Assembly: GCA_012517405.1 (NCBI GenBank)
Contig: JAAYVB010000019.1
Coordinates: forward strand, 1 to 47,952
Source of the DNA: Propionibacterium sp.
GTDB taxonomy: Bacteria; Actinomycetota; Actinomycetes; Propionibacteriales; Propionibacteriaceae
DNA: 47,952 nucleotides
Direction: 5' to 3'
Shown: in pieces, positions 18,331 to 26,053 of the stretch
Layout of the letters: each line of letters starts with the position of its first letter
How positions within the stretch are numbered: position 1 is the stretch's first letter
Notes under the pieces: generated by a model
Databases searched by the model: none
Told to the model about the DNA's origin: nothing
What the model saw: the letters and a program-made list of their open reading frames with translations, nothing else
Position numbers and translations under genes: made by a program

Positions 18331-20295
18331 GTGGCACTGAACCCAAGGCGTGTGAGGCTGCTGGGCGTCATGCTCGGTCTGCTCCTGGCGCTCACCTGTC
18401 TGCCCACCGCAGCAGGCCACGCGGACGAGTCCGACGATCTGCTCGTCGAGCTGACCTCCATCACCCCCACGGTGCTCAGCGGCGGCGGCGAACTGGTCAT
18501 CAGCGGACGCGTCACCAACCAGTCCAGCGAAGCCCTCACCCAGCTGGAGGCGCATCTGTGGCGGGACGCGACTCCGATCACCACGTTGGCCGCGTTGGAT
18601 GCGGCCCTGGCCGATCCGCAGGCCTCAGGGGAGGCCATGCAGTCCCCCGATGCGACCGCCCAGCTCGGCACCGGCGGCGAACTCGCCCCGGGCGCGACCG
18701 CAGAGTTCACCGTGCGCACCGATCTGAGTCCGGGCGCCGCCGAACAGTCGTGGCTGAGCCAGCCGGGAGCGGCCTATCAGGTCGGTGTTCAGGTCTTCAG
18801 CGGTCCCCGAGAAATCGGCGGCTCGTCGTCCCTCATCGCCTACCCCGGGGACACTCGGGTGGACGTGGGCACCATCGTGCTACTCAACGCGCGGCCGAGC
18901 CTGCTGCCGTTGGAGTCGAACGCCGACCAGCTGCCGGTATTCGCCGACGACTCCTTGTCGGCTGAGGTGGCAGGGCGCCTGGAGCGGCTGCTCACCCTCG
19001 GCGAGCAGGACAATGTGCTCGTTGTTATCGATCCGCAGCTGTACGACGAGGTGACCGCGTTGGCCCTGCCCCACGCCCTACGGCTGAGCGACGGTGGCCA
19101 GTCCCAAGTGAACTCCGCCGGCAGCGCGCAGGCGCAGGCGTGGCTCGACCGGGTGAACGCACTGATGACCAGCGGCCGGGTGGCCCGTGGACTGTACGGT
19201 TCGGTCGATCTGGCTCAGGCCGTGGCGTCCGGGAAGGCGGACCTCGTCCGGCAGTCGGCGACCTTGCCGGACGGTCACCTGATGGCAGCATTACCGCTAG
19301 TCGTGGCGCCCTACGACGGTTGGGTCGATGAACAGTCGGCTGCGGCCCTCGCGGAGGTCTCGCCCTCCTGGCTGCTGGCGAGCAATCTCGGCAGCAGCCA
19401 GCTGCTGCACGATGCCAATGGCGTGCCGCTGCTGAGCGTTGATCCCGCCTCGACCGCGCAGCCAGCCGCGAACCCGGTCCAAGCCCGCGGCTGGCTGCTG
19501 GCGCGTCAACTCATCGGTGGTACCCAGGGGGTGCCGTCGATTCAACTCGTCACCACCACGGCACAGGCCGAGATGGCGCTGGCGGACGAATCGTGGCGCA
19601 CCCGGCACGCGATCACCGATCTGACCTCGGCCGCATCATCGGCCGGCACCCCCAACTGGCCCAGTGAAACCGTGGCCTCCAGTGACGCGCTGGCCGAGGC
19701 GACCTCGCGCACCGAAGGCCTGCTGACGGCCTGGGACGAGCTCATCGAGCTGCCGGACGAGACCGTCGACCCGTCGAACCGGGTCGTGCCGGGGGCCTGG
19801 TCGATCACCTTCGGACGCAACAGCCAGGCCCAGACCGAGTGGCTCCGCCTGGCGAGCGAGCCGGCGATGGCCGTCCTCAGCCCGGACGCGATCCAGCTGC
19901 GCATCAGCGACTGGGTGACGACGTCGTCCGAGGACAATCTGCTGCCGGTGACCGTAACCAACAACACCGCTTATCAGCTGAGGGTGCGCGTCCATTTTGA
20001 ATCCGACAATCCACTGCGCATCTCGGTGGCCGACTCGGAACTGATCCTGGTGCAGCCCGGGGAGTCGGCTACCGTGCGGGTGAGCCCGGTTGCCGAGGGC
20101 AACGGCGTGGTGGCGATGCGGGCGCAGGTGGTCACCAGCGGTGGTCACCCGGTCGGCACGCCGGTCGATTTCACCATCACCGCCGCACAGTCGGGCCGAG
20201 TGGCATGGATCATCATTGTGGCTTCGGGGGTGGTGCTGCTCGGCGCCACCGCCTACCGGGTGCGCTCAATGCATCGTGAGAACCAGGAGGGCTGA
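18331..20295 (+). CDS. DUF6049 family secreted, membrane-anchored protein
   Basis: The 654-residue product has an N-terminal signal (MLGLLLALTCLPTAAGHA), an Ig-like beta-rich first domain (VLSGGGELVISGRVTNQS), a central alpha/beta region, and a C-terminal beta domain before one membrane helix at about 625-645 with a short basic tail. It is the counterpart, by position and length class, of M. tuberculosis Rv3909, next to MurJ (Rv3910). Its role in the envelope is undefined. The GTG at 18331 has AGGATG upstream. The stop is overlapped by a strong AGGAGG ribosome site for whatever follows. Confidence 0.82.
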   Translation: MALNPRRVRLLGVMLGLLLALTCLPTAAGHADESDDLLVELTSITPTVLSGGGELVISGRVTNQSSEALTQLEAHLWRDATPITTLAALDAALADPQASGEAMQSPDATAQLGTGGELAPGATAEFTVRTDLSPGAAEQSWLSQPGAAYQVGVQVFSGPREIGGSSSLIAYPGDTRVDVGTIVLLNARPSLLPLESNADQLPVFADDSLSAEVAGRLERLLTLGEQDNVLVVIDPQLYDEVTALALPHALRLSDGGQSQVNSAGSAQAQAWLDRVNALMTSGRVARGLYGSVDLAQAVASGKADLVRQSATLPDGHLMAALPLVVAPYDGWVDEQSAAALAEVSPSWLLASNLGSSQLLHDANGVPLLSVDPASTAQPAANPVQARGWLLARQLIGGTQGVPSIQLVTTTAQAEMALADESWRTRHAITDLTSAASSAGTPNWPSETVASSDALAEATSRTEGLLTAWDELIELPDETVDPSNRVVPGAWSITFGRNSQAQTEWLRLASEPAMAVLSPDAIQLRISDWVTTSSEDNLLPVTVTNNTAYQLRVRVHFESDNPLRISVADSELILVQPGESATVRVSPVAEGNGVVAMRAQVVTSGGHPVGTPVDFTITAAQSGRVAWIIIVASGVVLLGATAYRVRSMHRENQEG

Positions 20296-20299
20296 GGCC

Positions 20300-20356
20300 A
20301 TGAGAGGCACTGCGTCATCATCCGTCATCGGCCATGGGAGGCATCGTGACATCTGA
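20300..20356 (+). CDS. Possible 18-codon ORF, leader peptide or remnant of a lost gene start
   Basis: An AGGAGG overlapping the end of the DUF6049 gene sits about eight bases before ATG at 20300. The frame codes only MRGTASSSVIGHGRHRDI and stops at 20354-20356, just inside the pseudokinase gene that starts at 20346. It could be a translational coupler or the residual start of a deleted gene (see findings). The peptide has no recognisable similarity and may not be made. Confidence 0.25.
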   Translation: MRGTASSSVIGHGRHRDI

Positions 20357-22193
20357 CTATTCGCCCGATTCTCCGGCTACCGATCCCACCGGACGCGTTG
20401 TCCGGCCCACTGCGACCGCCGGGCTGATGCTCTCCGGTCGTTACCGCCTGGAGGCGCTGCTGGCCTCCACCGGCGGCATCATGACCTGGCGGGCCACCGA
20501 CAATGTGCTGTCACGCCCGGTGCTCATGCATCTGCTGCCCCCCGATGACGAGCGGATGGGCTGGGTTCTCAATGCCGCCCGCAAGGCCGCCACCATCACG
20601 GATGCGCGGTTCTTGCGGGTGCTGGATGCTCTGGAGGCCACCGGTCAGGAACCCTGGTCGTTCGTGGTCAGCGAGTTCGCCGTCGGCGATTCGCTGCAGA
20701 CACTGCTGGGCAATGGCCCGGTGAGCGGTGAGCAGGCCAGCTACATCGTCGGTCAGATGGCCAGTGCGCTGGCGCCCTTGCACGCCCGTGGCATGTTCCA
20801 TCTGCGCATCAGCCCGAGTTCAGTGATCATCACCGTCAACGGCAACATCAAGATCGTCGGCTTCCTGATCGACGCGGCGCTGCGTCCCAAGCCCGGGGAG
20901 GACCAGCTCAGCTGGGCGGAGCAGGAAGCCATCGACTGCTATGACCTGGGCCGGTTGCTGTACAGCTTGACCACTGCCACCTGGCCGGTGCCGCCCGACG
21001 AACCGCAGGGCGGCCACTGGGGCCTGCCGGCGGCGCCGTTGCGGCTGAGCCGGTCGAGCGGGCAGGGCGCCGAGCAGCTGTGGGCGAGCCCGCACGACGT
21101 CAATTCGTCGATCGCACCCAGTGTGTCAACCGTGACGATGGCTGCGCTGCGTCCGAAGCTCGGGCTGGTCGGTCCGGGTCTGCACAGCGCGAACGACATC
21201 GCCGATTCGCTCGACGGGCTGGCCGACCTGGTGGACGCGGGCGAGTCGCTGGAAACGCTGATGCGCCACAACCACCAGATGCCGACACCTCCACCGGCTC
21301 CGGTGCAGACCGAGTGGGTCTCGATGCGCGCGGACCCTGCGGAGATGACCCAGCGAATGGCGTCACTGGACGTGAATCTTCCCGACCCGATCGACGAGTC
21401 GGAGGCCCCGACCGAGGTGGTGAAGGCGCAGGAGTGGCGGCCGGCCGCCGATGATGACTGGCGGCCCACTTTGGCCCAGCCCGCGGTGAACGAACCGCCG
21501 GTCACCGCACCACCAAGCGTCGAGACACATCCTCGTCCAGCACCTGCGCCACCCCGGTTGAAGTCCAAGAAGGTTCCCTCCGCGGCTCTGGGTCGACGAG
21601 TGATCGTCCTGCTGATCGGCTTCGTCGTGGTGGCGTTGCTGGTGCTGCAGATCCGCGGTTGTGCCACCGGTGGCTCCGGAGGAGACGAAACCACGAGCGG
21701 CCAGTCGACTGCGATAGCGCCAGTGGCGATCGCCTCGGTCTTCGACTTCGACCCCGCGGCCGACGGCGGCGACAACAACGAGAACTCCAGCCAGGCGCAG
21801 TACGCCGCCGACGGGGACACCTCGACGGTCTGGCGCACCCTGACCTACCTGAACAATCCGGCCTTCGGTGGTCTCAAGCCGGGCGCGGGCATCGTCTACG
21901 ATCTTGGCTCGGCCGTGCCGGTGGCCAGCGTTCGGTTACTGCTCGACAACGAGCCGACCGCTGTCCAGCTGATGGTGCCGGTCGAGAACGACGCCACGGC
22001 CGCCAGCCCGCCCATGAATACGGTGAACGAATGGCAGGTCATCGCCTCTGATCCGGCGGGCGGTTCGGAAACCACGCTGAGTCCGGACGAACCGGTCACC
22101 ACGCGCTGGCTGATGGTCTACTTCACCTCGTTGCCCCCGATTGGAGGCAACCAGTACCGTTCGGGCATCGTGGAAACCTATATCAATCAATGA
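20346..22193 (+). CDS. MurJ-type pseudokinase with extracellular C-terminal domain, lacking the flippase part
   Basis: The 615-residue protein begins with a kinase-like fold (about 25-290) that lacks catalytic residues: the VAIK lysine position is VLMHLL, HRD is HLR in MFHLRISPSSV, and DFG is GFL, so it should not phosphorylate. A Pro-rich linker with many acidic residues follows, then one membrane helix (about 419-437, RRVIVLLIGFVVVALLVLQI), and an extracellular domain with a discoidin-like pattern (AQYAADGDTSTVWRTLTY, IVYDLGS, VASVRLLLDN). In mycobacteria these same modules are fused C-terminally to MurJ (MviN, Rv3910). Here they stand alone, 50 bases after the DUF6049 gene. The GTG at 20346 has GGGAGG four bases upstream. 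An ATG at 20334 is the alternative start. Confidence 0.85.
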   Translation: MTSDYSPDSPATDPTGRVVRPTATAGLMLSGRYRLEALLASTGGIMTWRATDNVLSRPVLMHLLPPDDERMGWVLNAARKAATITDARFLRVLDALEATGQEPWSFVVSEFAVGDSLQTLLGNGPVSGEQASYIVGQMASALAPLHARGMFHLRISPSSVIITVNGNIKIVGFLIDAALRPKPGEDQLSWAEQEAIDCYDLGRLLYSLTTATWPVPPDEPQGGHWGLPAAPLRLSRSSGQGAEQLWASPHDVNSSIAPSVSTVTMAALRPKLGLVGPGLHSANDIADSLDGLADLVDAGESLETLMRHNHQMPTPPPAPVQTEWVSMRADPAEMTQRMASLDVNLPDPIDESEAPTEVVKAQEWRPAADDDWRPTLAQPAVNEPPVTAPPSVETHPRPAPAPPRLKSKKVPSAALGRRVIVLLIGFVVVALLVLQIRGCATGGSGGDETTSGQSTAIAPVAIASVFDFDPAADGGDNNENSSQAQYAADGDTSTVWRTLTYLNNPAFGGLKPGAGIVYDLGSAVPVASVRLLLDNEPTAVQLMVPVENDATAASPPMNTVNEWQVIASDPAGGSETTLSPDEPVTTRWLMVYFTSLPPIGGNQYRSGIVETYINQ

Positions 22194-22237
22194 CCGAGGT
22201 GGCACTCTCGACTGGCCCAGCAGGCAGCCCAAGTGGT

Positions 22238-22263
22238 GGAATAGCCGAGTTGGCCCGGGCGTT
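22238..22263 (+). promoter_or_regulatory. Sigma-R/SigH-type promoter for trxBA
   Basis: GGAAT at 22238-22242 is followed by an 18-base spacer and GTT at 22261-22263, the consensus of disulfide-stress ECF sigma factors (SigR of Streptomyces, SigH of mycobacteria: GGAAT/C-N18-19-GTT). Its placement 41 bases upstream of trxB, a known target of this regulon, supports the call. Transcription would start about 7-8 bases past GTT, leaving a leader of about 35 bases. Confidence 0.7.
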
Positions 22264-22304
22264 GGTCCCATGTACACGTGTGAGTTCGAAACGAGGATGA
22301 TCCG

Positions 22305-23372
22305 ATGACCTCAAACCCGTTCGCTACGGCCGCGTTCGTGCCCGGACTGGGGCTGAACGGTGTCCAGGTGGACTCCATGGAAATGGCTGCCGCTGACCAG
22401 GACGCCAGCCCGGTGCGGGACGTCATCATCGTGGGTAGCGGTCCGGCTGGCTACACAGCGGCCATCTACTGTGCACGCGACGGTCTGCATCCCCTGGTGC
22501 TCGAGGGCTCGATCGAGGCCGGCGGTGCGCTGATGAACACCACCGAGGTCGAGAACTATCCCGGCTTTCCCGAAGGTATTCTCGGCCCCGAGCTGATGGC
22601 CCGGATGCGTGAGCAGGCCGAGCGCTTCGGTACGGAGCTCATTGCCGACGATGCCGTGGCCATGGATCTGCTCGGTGATATCAAGCGCGTCACCGACAGT
22701 GAAGGCAACGTCTACCGCGCACGCGCCGTGATTCTTGCCATGGGCTCCGGCTACCGCAAGCTCGGGATTCCGGGCGAGGAACTCTATTCCGGCAAGGGCA
22801 TCAGCTGGTGCGCCACCTGCGATGGCTTCTTCTATCGCGGCAAGGACGTCGCGGTGGTGGGTGGCGGTGACTCGGCTGCCGAGGAGGCCACCTTCCTGAC
22901 CCGCTTCGCCGATTCGGTAACGGTGATTCACCGGCGCGATCAGTTGCGCGCGTCCAAGATCATGGCCGACCGCCTGCTGGCCGACCCGAAGATCATTCCT
23001 GCCTGGAACAGTCAGATCGTCGGGCTTGCCGGCTCTCCCAACCTTGAGGAGATCACGCTGCGCGACACCGTCACCGGTCAGCTGCGGACGATCGCCGTGT
23101 CGGGACTTTTCGAAGCCATCGGTCACGATCCGCGGTCAGCGCTGGTGGCCGGTCAGGTGGACTTGGACCAGGCCGGTTACGTGAAGGTTGACGGCGACTC
23201 CACGCGGACCAGCGTCGCCGGCGTCTTCGCCTGTGGCGATCTGGTCGATCACACCTACCGGCAAGCCATCACCGCGGCCGGCACTGGTTGCCGCGCGGCG
23301 CTGGATGCCGAGCGCTATTTGGACCTACTGGACGACATCGCGCTCGCTGAGGCCAGCTCAGTAGGCTACTGA
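22305..23372 (+). CDS. trxB: Thioredoxin reductase
   Basis: TrxB passes electrons from NADPH through FAD to thioredoxin. The 355-residue protein contains the FAD motif VGSGPAGYTAAIYCARDG, the redox pair in WCATCDG (Cys169, Cys172), the NADPH motif VVGGGDSAAEEATFL and the second FAD motif GVFACGDLVD. It has about 35 extra N-terminal residues before the FAD domain compared with E. coli TrxB. Translation could begin later at an internal ATG (near residue 25), but GAGGA at a suitable distance favours 22305. It is followed by trxA after about 60 bases. Confidence 0.95.
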   Translation: MTSNPFATAAFVPGLGLNGVQVDSMEMAAADQDASPVRDVIIVGSGPAGYTAAIYCARDGLHPLVLEGSIEAGGALMNTTEVENYPGFPEGILGPELMARMREQAERFGTELIADDAVAMDLLGDIKRVTDSEGNVYRARAVILAMGSGYRKLGIPGEELYSGKGISWCATCDGFFYRGKDVAVVGGGDSAAEEATFLTRFADSVTVIHRRDQLRASKIMADRLLADPKIIPAWNSQIVGLAGSPNLEEITLRDTVTGQLRTIAVSGLFEAIGHDPRSALVAGQVDLDQAGYVKVDGDSTRTSVAGVFACGDLVDHTYRQAITAAGTGCRAALDAERYLDLLDDIALAEASSVGY

Positions 23373-23433
23373 GACGCTCGCAGTACTCCGTTTTTCATTC
23401 ACAACGCTGATTACTACCGAGAGGACGATAACG

Positions 23434-23760
23434 ATGGCCGTGATCGAAGTCACTGACGCCAGCTTCGCTACCGACGTGCTGAACAGCAGCAAGCCGGTGC
23501 TCGTGGACTACTGGGCCTCCTGGTGTGCTCCTTGTCGTCAGCTCAGCCCGATCATCGAGGAGCTTTCGACGACCTACGGCGATCGCATGGTGTTTGCCAA
23601 GCTCGAGACCGACGTCAATCCGGACGTCCCGATGAAGCAGGGCGTCATGGCGTTGCCGACCCTACAGTTCTTCGTTGACGGTCAGGTCGTCCAGGCGATC
23701 CAGGGCGGCAAGACCAAGGGCGCGCTCGTCAAGGCCATTGAAGCAGTGCTGGCCGGATAG
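23434..23760 (+). CDS. trxA: Thioredoxin
   Basis: The 108-residue protein is a classical thioredoxin: VLVDYWASWCAPC, the cis-proline loop ALPTLQFF and length all fit. The active site is CAPC (Cys31, Cys34) rather than the usual CGPC, an Ala for Gly change that may alter redox potential. It follows trxB with its own ribosome site (GAGAGGACGATAACG) and shares the disulfide-stress promoter. A strong hairpin closes the unit. Confidence 0.95.
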   Translation: MAVIEVTDASFATDVLNSSKPVLVDYWASWCAPCRQLSPIIEELSTTYGDRMVFAKLETDVNPDVPMKQGVMALPTLQFFVDGQVVQAIQGGKTKGALVKAIEAVLAG

Positions 23761-23781
23761 CTCCGTCAACCGATCGATCGT

Positions 23782-23820
23782 AGTGGCCGTCCGATCCTGT
23801 CGCGGGATCGGGCGGCCACT
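23782..23820 (+). terminator. Strong intrinsic hairpin after trxA
   Basis: AGTGGCCGTCCGATCCTG pairs over 18 positions (two as G-U) with the complement at 23803-23820, around a three-base loop. No clear T-run follows, as is common in actinobacteria. It ends 22 bases past the trxA stop. Confidence 0.7.
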
Positions 23821-24205
23821 GTCGTTACCACTGCGAACATCGCTCTAGCTGTTTAGCATTACAGCGATATATCGATATATGCCTTTTACATCTGCTGGTG
23901 CGTTTCCGGCCTGAATAGGAGCGGACGGCCATCCCACCGCCGAGATCGTCGCCGCAACCAGCCACACGGTCGTGCGTCATATGCTCCGCGAGATCTGAGG
24001 CTCGCTCGCGACTTCGCCGACCGCTGGGCGAACGCTGATCAAGTCTCGACATCAGGCTGCCAGGCATGGTGACGGTTTTCCCCATCAGATCGCCATCGCG
24101 GATGGCAGCCAGACGACTGTCGATCGCGGCCGGCGACATCTGGGCCGGCGTCTGGGGGCCAAGCAGGGCTTTTACGACGTGACTGTGACGAGAACGAGCA
24201 GTGCG
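23821..24205. other. Intergenic stretch between trxA and parB without a supported gene
   Basis: I find no convincing gene. A 104-codon leftward frame at 23825-24139 has scattered composition and no family similarity. Small rightward pieces read like decayed coding (for example GFYDVTVT near 24170) but are too short to assign. A local AT-rich run ATATATCGATATAT near 23870 is self-complementary. In mycobacteria this interval holds the CwlM/amidase-like gene, which is missing here. Confidence 0.55.
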
Positions 24206-25168
24206 TCAGCCGACAGAGGTGTCGGTTCCCGTAGTTTCCGGCTCAAGCAGGCCAATGATGCGATCGAGGTCGTCGGCGTCGGCGAACTCGATCGTCAGGC
24301 GTCCCTTGCGTGAACTAAGGCTGATCTGCACCCGGGTGTCCAAGCGGTCGGCGAGCCCGTTGGCATGTGCCTTGATCTCCTCCGGCAGCTCCCGAACGGC
24401 GCGGCTTCTTGTGCGGGCAAGAACGTCGGTGCCTCGTCGGGCAAGAGCCACGGCTTCTTCGGTCGCTCGCACCGACATGCCCTCGGCGACTATCCGCTGA
24501 GCGAGCTGTTCCATGGACGCCATGTCATCCAGCATCAACAAGGCACGTGCATGACCGGCAGACAGCACGCCAGCGGCGACACGCCGTTGCACCGAGCTGG
24601 GCAGGTTCAGAAGTCGGAGAGTATTCGAGATGTGTGGACGCGAGCGCTTGATGCGCGTCGCCAGGTCTTCCTTCGTGCACCCGAAATCATCCAGAAGCTG
24701 GCGGTAGGCTGCTGCTTCCTCCAGCGGGTTCAGCTGCGCACGGTGCAGATTCTCCAGGAGCGCATCCCGCAACAGATCTTCGTCGTCCGTGACACGCACG
24801 ATAGCCGGGATCTTCTCGATCCCCGCGATCTTGTGGGCCCGCCAGCGACGCTCGCCGACGATCAGCTGGTGGTCCTGGTCAGTGAGCTTGCGTACGACGA
24901 CTGGCTGCAGGAGCCCGACCTCGCTGATCGACTCGGCCAGCTCTGCCAGCTCGTCCTCGTCGAAGACGCGCCTCGGCTGCTTCGGATTGGCGCTGATGCT
25001 GTCGACCGGAATCTCGGCGAAATATGACCCGTCCGGCATGGGCGCCGACCGCTGCGAATCCCTGCCGTCGGCAGCATCGTCTTCGGCCTCCGGCACCGAG
25101 GAATCGATATCGGTACGCTGAAACAGTTCTCCCAGTCCACGTCCGAGCCCTCCGGGCCGCGCGTTCAT
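24206..25168 (-). CDS. parB: Chromosome partitioning protein ParB
   Basis: ParB binds parS, spreads on DNA using CTP, and helps load SMC and separate origins. The protein has the CTPase/nuclease-like N-domain with GERRWRAHK, LLENLHRAQLNPLEEAAAY, an HTH region (RIKRSRPHISNTLRLLNLP) and a dimerisation tail. The start is set at the ATG at 25168, whose bases overlap the parA stop (ATGA) and which has GGAGAGG nine bases upstream. An ATG three codons earlier directly abuts that ribosome site and is less likely. It yields 320 residues. It is the last gene of the leftward parAB pair. Confidence 0.95.
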   Translation of the reverse strand: MNARPGGLGRGLGELFQRTDIDSSVPEAEDDAADGRDSQRSAPMPDGSYFAEIPVDSISANPKQPRRVFDEDELAELAESISEVGLLQPVVVRKLTDQDHQLIVGERRWRAHKIAGIEKIPAIVRVTDDEDLLRDALLENLHRAQLNPLEEAAAYRQLLDDFGCTKEDLATRIKRSRPHISNTLRLLNLPSSVQRRVAAGVLSAGHARALLMLDDMASMEQLAQRIVAEGMSVRATEEAVALARRGTDVLARTRSRAVRELPEEIKAHANGLADRLDTRVQISLSSRKGRLTIEFADADDLDRIIGLLEPETTGTDTSVG

Positions 25169-26037
25169 TGTGGCCATCCTCTCCGCGCCGACCTGACCGG
25201 TTCTTCCGCGCCGCGCCGAGCAATCTCGCCCGCAGCCTTGACGTAGGCCTTGGCTCCCACCGACTGCGGATCGTAACCGAGGATCGTCGTTCCGTAGCTC
25301 GGGGCCTCGCTGAGACGAACCGACCGTGGGATGAGCGTGACGAGTGTCTGCTCGGGGAAGTGCTGGCGCACCTGCTCGCCGACCTGTGCCGACAGTTTCG
25401 TCCGGGCATCAAACATGGTGAGCAGAATCGTGCTGAGGTCGAGTTCCGGGTTGAGCTCTTCGCGTACCAACTGGATGGTCCGCATCAACTGAGTGACACC
25501 CTCCAGGGCGTAGTACTCGCACTGAATCGGGATCAGGATCTCGCTGGCCGCGACCAGCGCGTTGATCGTCAGCAGACCCAGCGAGGGTGGGCAGTCGAAG
25601 ATGATGTAGTCGACGGGATGCTCACGCAGGTGGGCAGCCAATGCCTTCTTCAGACGCTGCTCTCGGGCGACCTGCGGGACGAGTTCGATCTCGGCGGCCG
25701 CCAGGTCGATGGTCGCCGGCACCACGGACAGTGTCTCGGATTCCGGCGACTGTTGCTGCACGCTCGCAATGGACTGGTGTTGCAGCAGCACTTCGTATGT
25801 TCCCGCGATGCCCGAATGGTGATCCACCCCGAGTGCCGTGCTGGCATTGCCCTGCGGATCAAGATCCATCACCAAGACCTCGAGACCGCCACGGGCAAGC
25901 GCTGCCGCAATGTTGACCGCCGTGGTGGTTTTACCTACGCCACCCTTCTGATTGGCGACGACGATAGTGCGGGTCTGCGTCGGAGGAGGTAGCTGCGTTT
26001 CACGTGAAACGGTGTCACCGCTTCGGCTGGACTTCAT
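25165..26037 (-). CDS. parA: Chromosome partitioning ATPase ParA
   Basis: ParA binds DNA as an ATP dimer and drives origin movement with ParB. The 290-residue protein has the deviant Walker A KGGVGKTT, DLDPQGNAS, IIFDCPPSLGLLT (Walker B) and AYVKAAGEIA near the end. A first parS copy lies within its own 5' coding sequence. The stop overlaps parB's ATG. The start ATG at 26037 is 16 bases past the rsmG stop, with purine-rich GGAGG and GCGGGGG upstream. Confidence 0.96.
   Translation of the reverse strand: MKSSRSGDTVSRETQLPPPTQTRTIVVANQKGGVGKTTTAVNIAAALARGGLEVLVMDLDPQGNASTALGVDHHSGIAGTYEVLLQHQSIASVQQQSPESETLSVVPATIDLAAAEIELVPQVAREQRLKKALAAHLREHPVDYIIFDCPPSLGLLTINALVAASEILIPIQCEYYALEGVTQLMRTIQLVREELNPELDLSTILLTMFDARTKLSAQVGEQVRQHFPEQTLVTLIPRSVRLSEAPSYGTTILGYDPQSVGAKAYVKAAGEIARRGAEEPVRSARRGWPQ
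25997..26010. promoter_or_regulatory. parS site 1, within parA
   Basis: GTTTCACGTGAAAC is the perfect palindromic core of the bacterial parS consensus (TGTTTCACGTGAAACA). It falls in the codons for ValSerArgGlu near the ParA N-terminus, so coding and binding functions overlap. It lies 60 bases from site 2 and about 5 kb from oriC, the usual parS location. Confidence 0.93.
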
Positions 26038-26053
26038 CCCCCGCCTGCCTCCT

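Noticed and set aside
22235..22300. Sequence resembling a tRNA-Leu-like D arm and TTCGAAA loop
   Set aside because: The T stem does not pair (mismatches at most positions) and there is no acceptor stem. The GGAAT and GTT elements explain it as a promoter.
23825..24139. 104-codon minus-strand frame between trxA and parB
   Set aside because: No family motif, poor composition and no ribosome site. It also overlaps the trxA terminator region.
25024..25992. 322-codon rightward frame over parA
   Set aside because: ParA and ParB are clear on the opposite strand. The frame is GC-driven.
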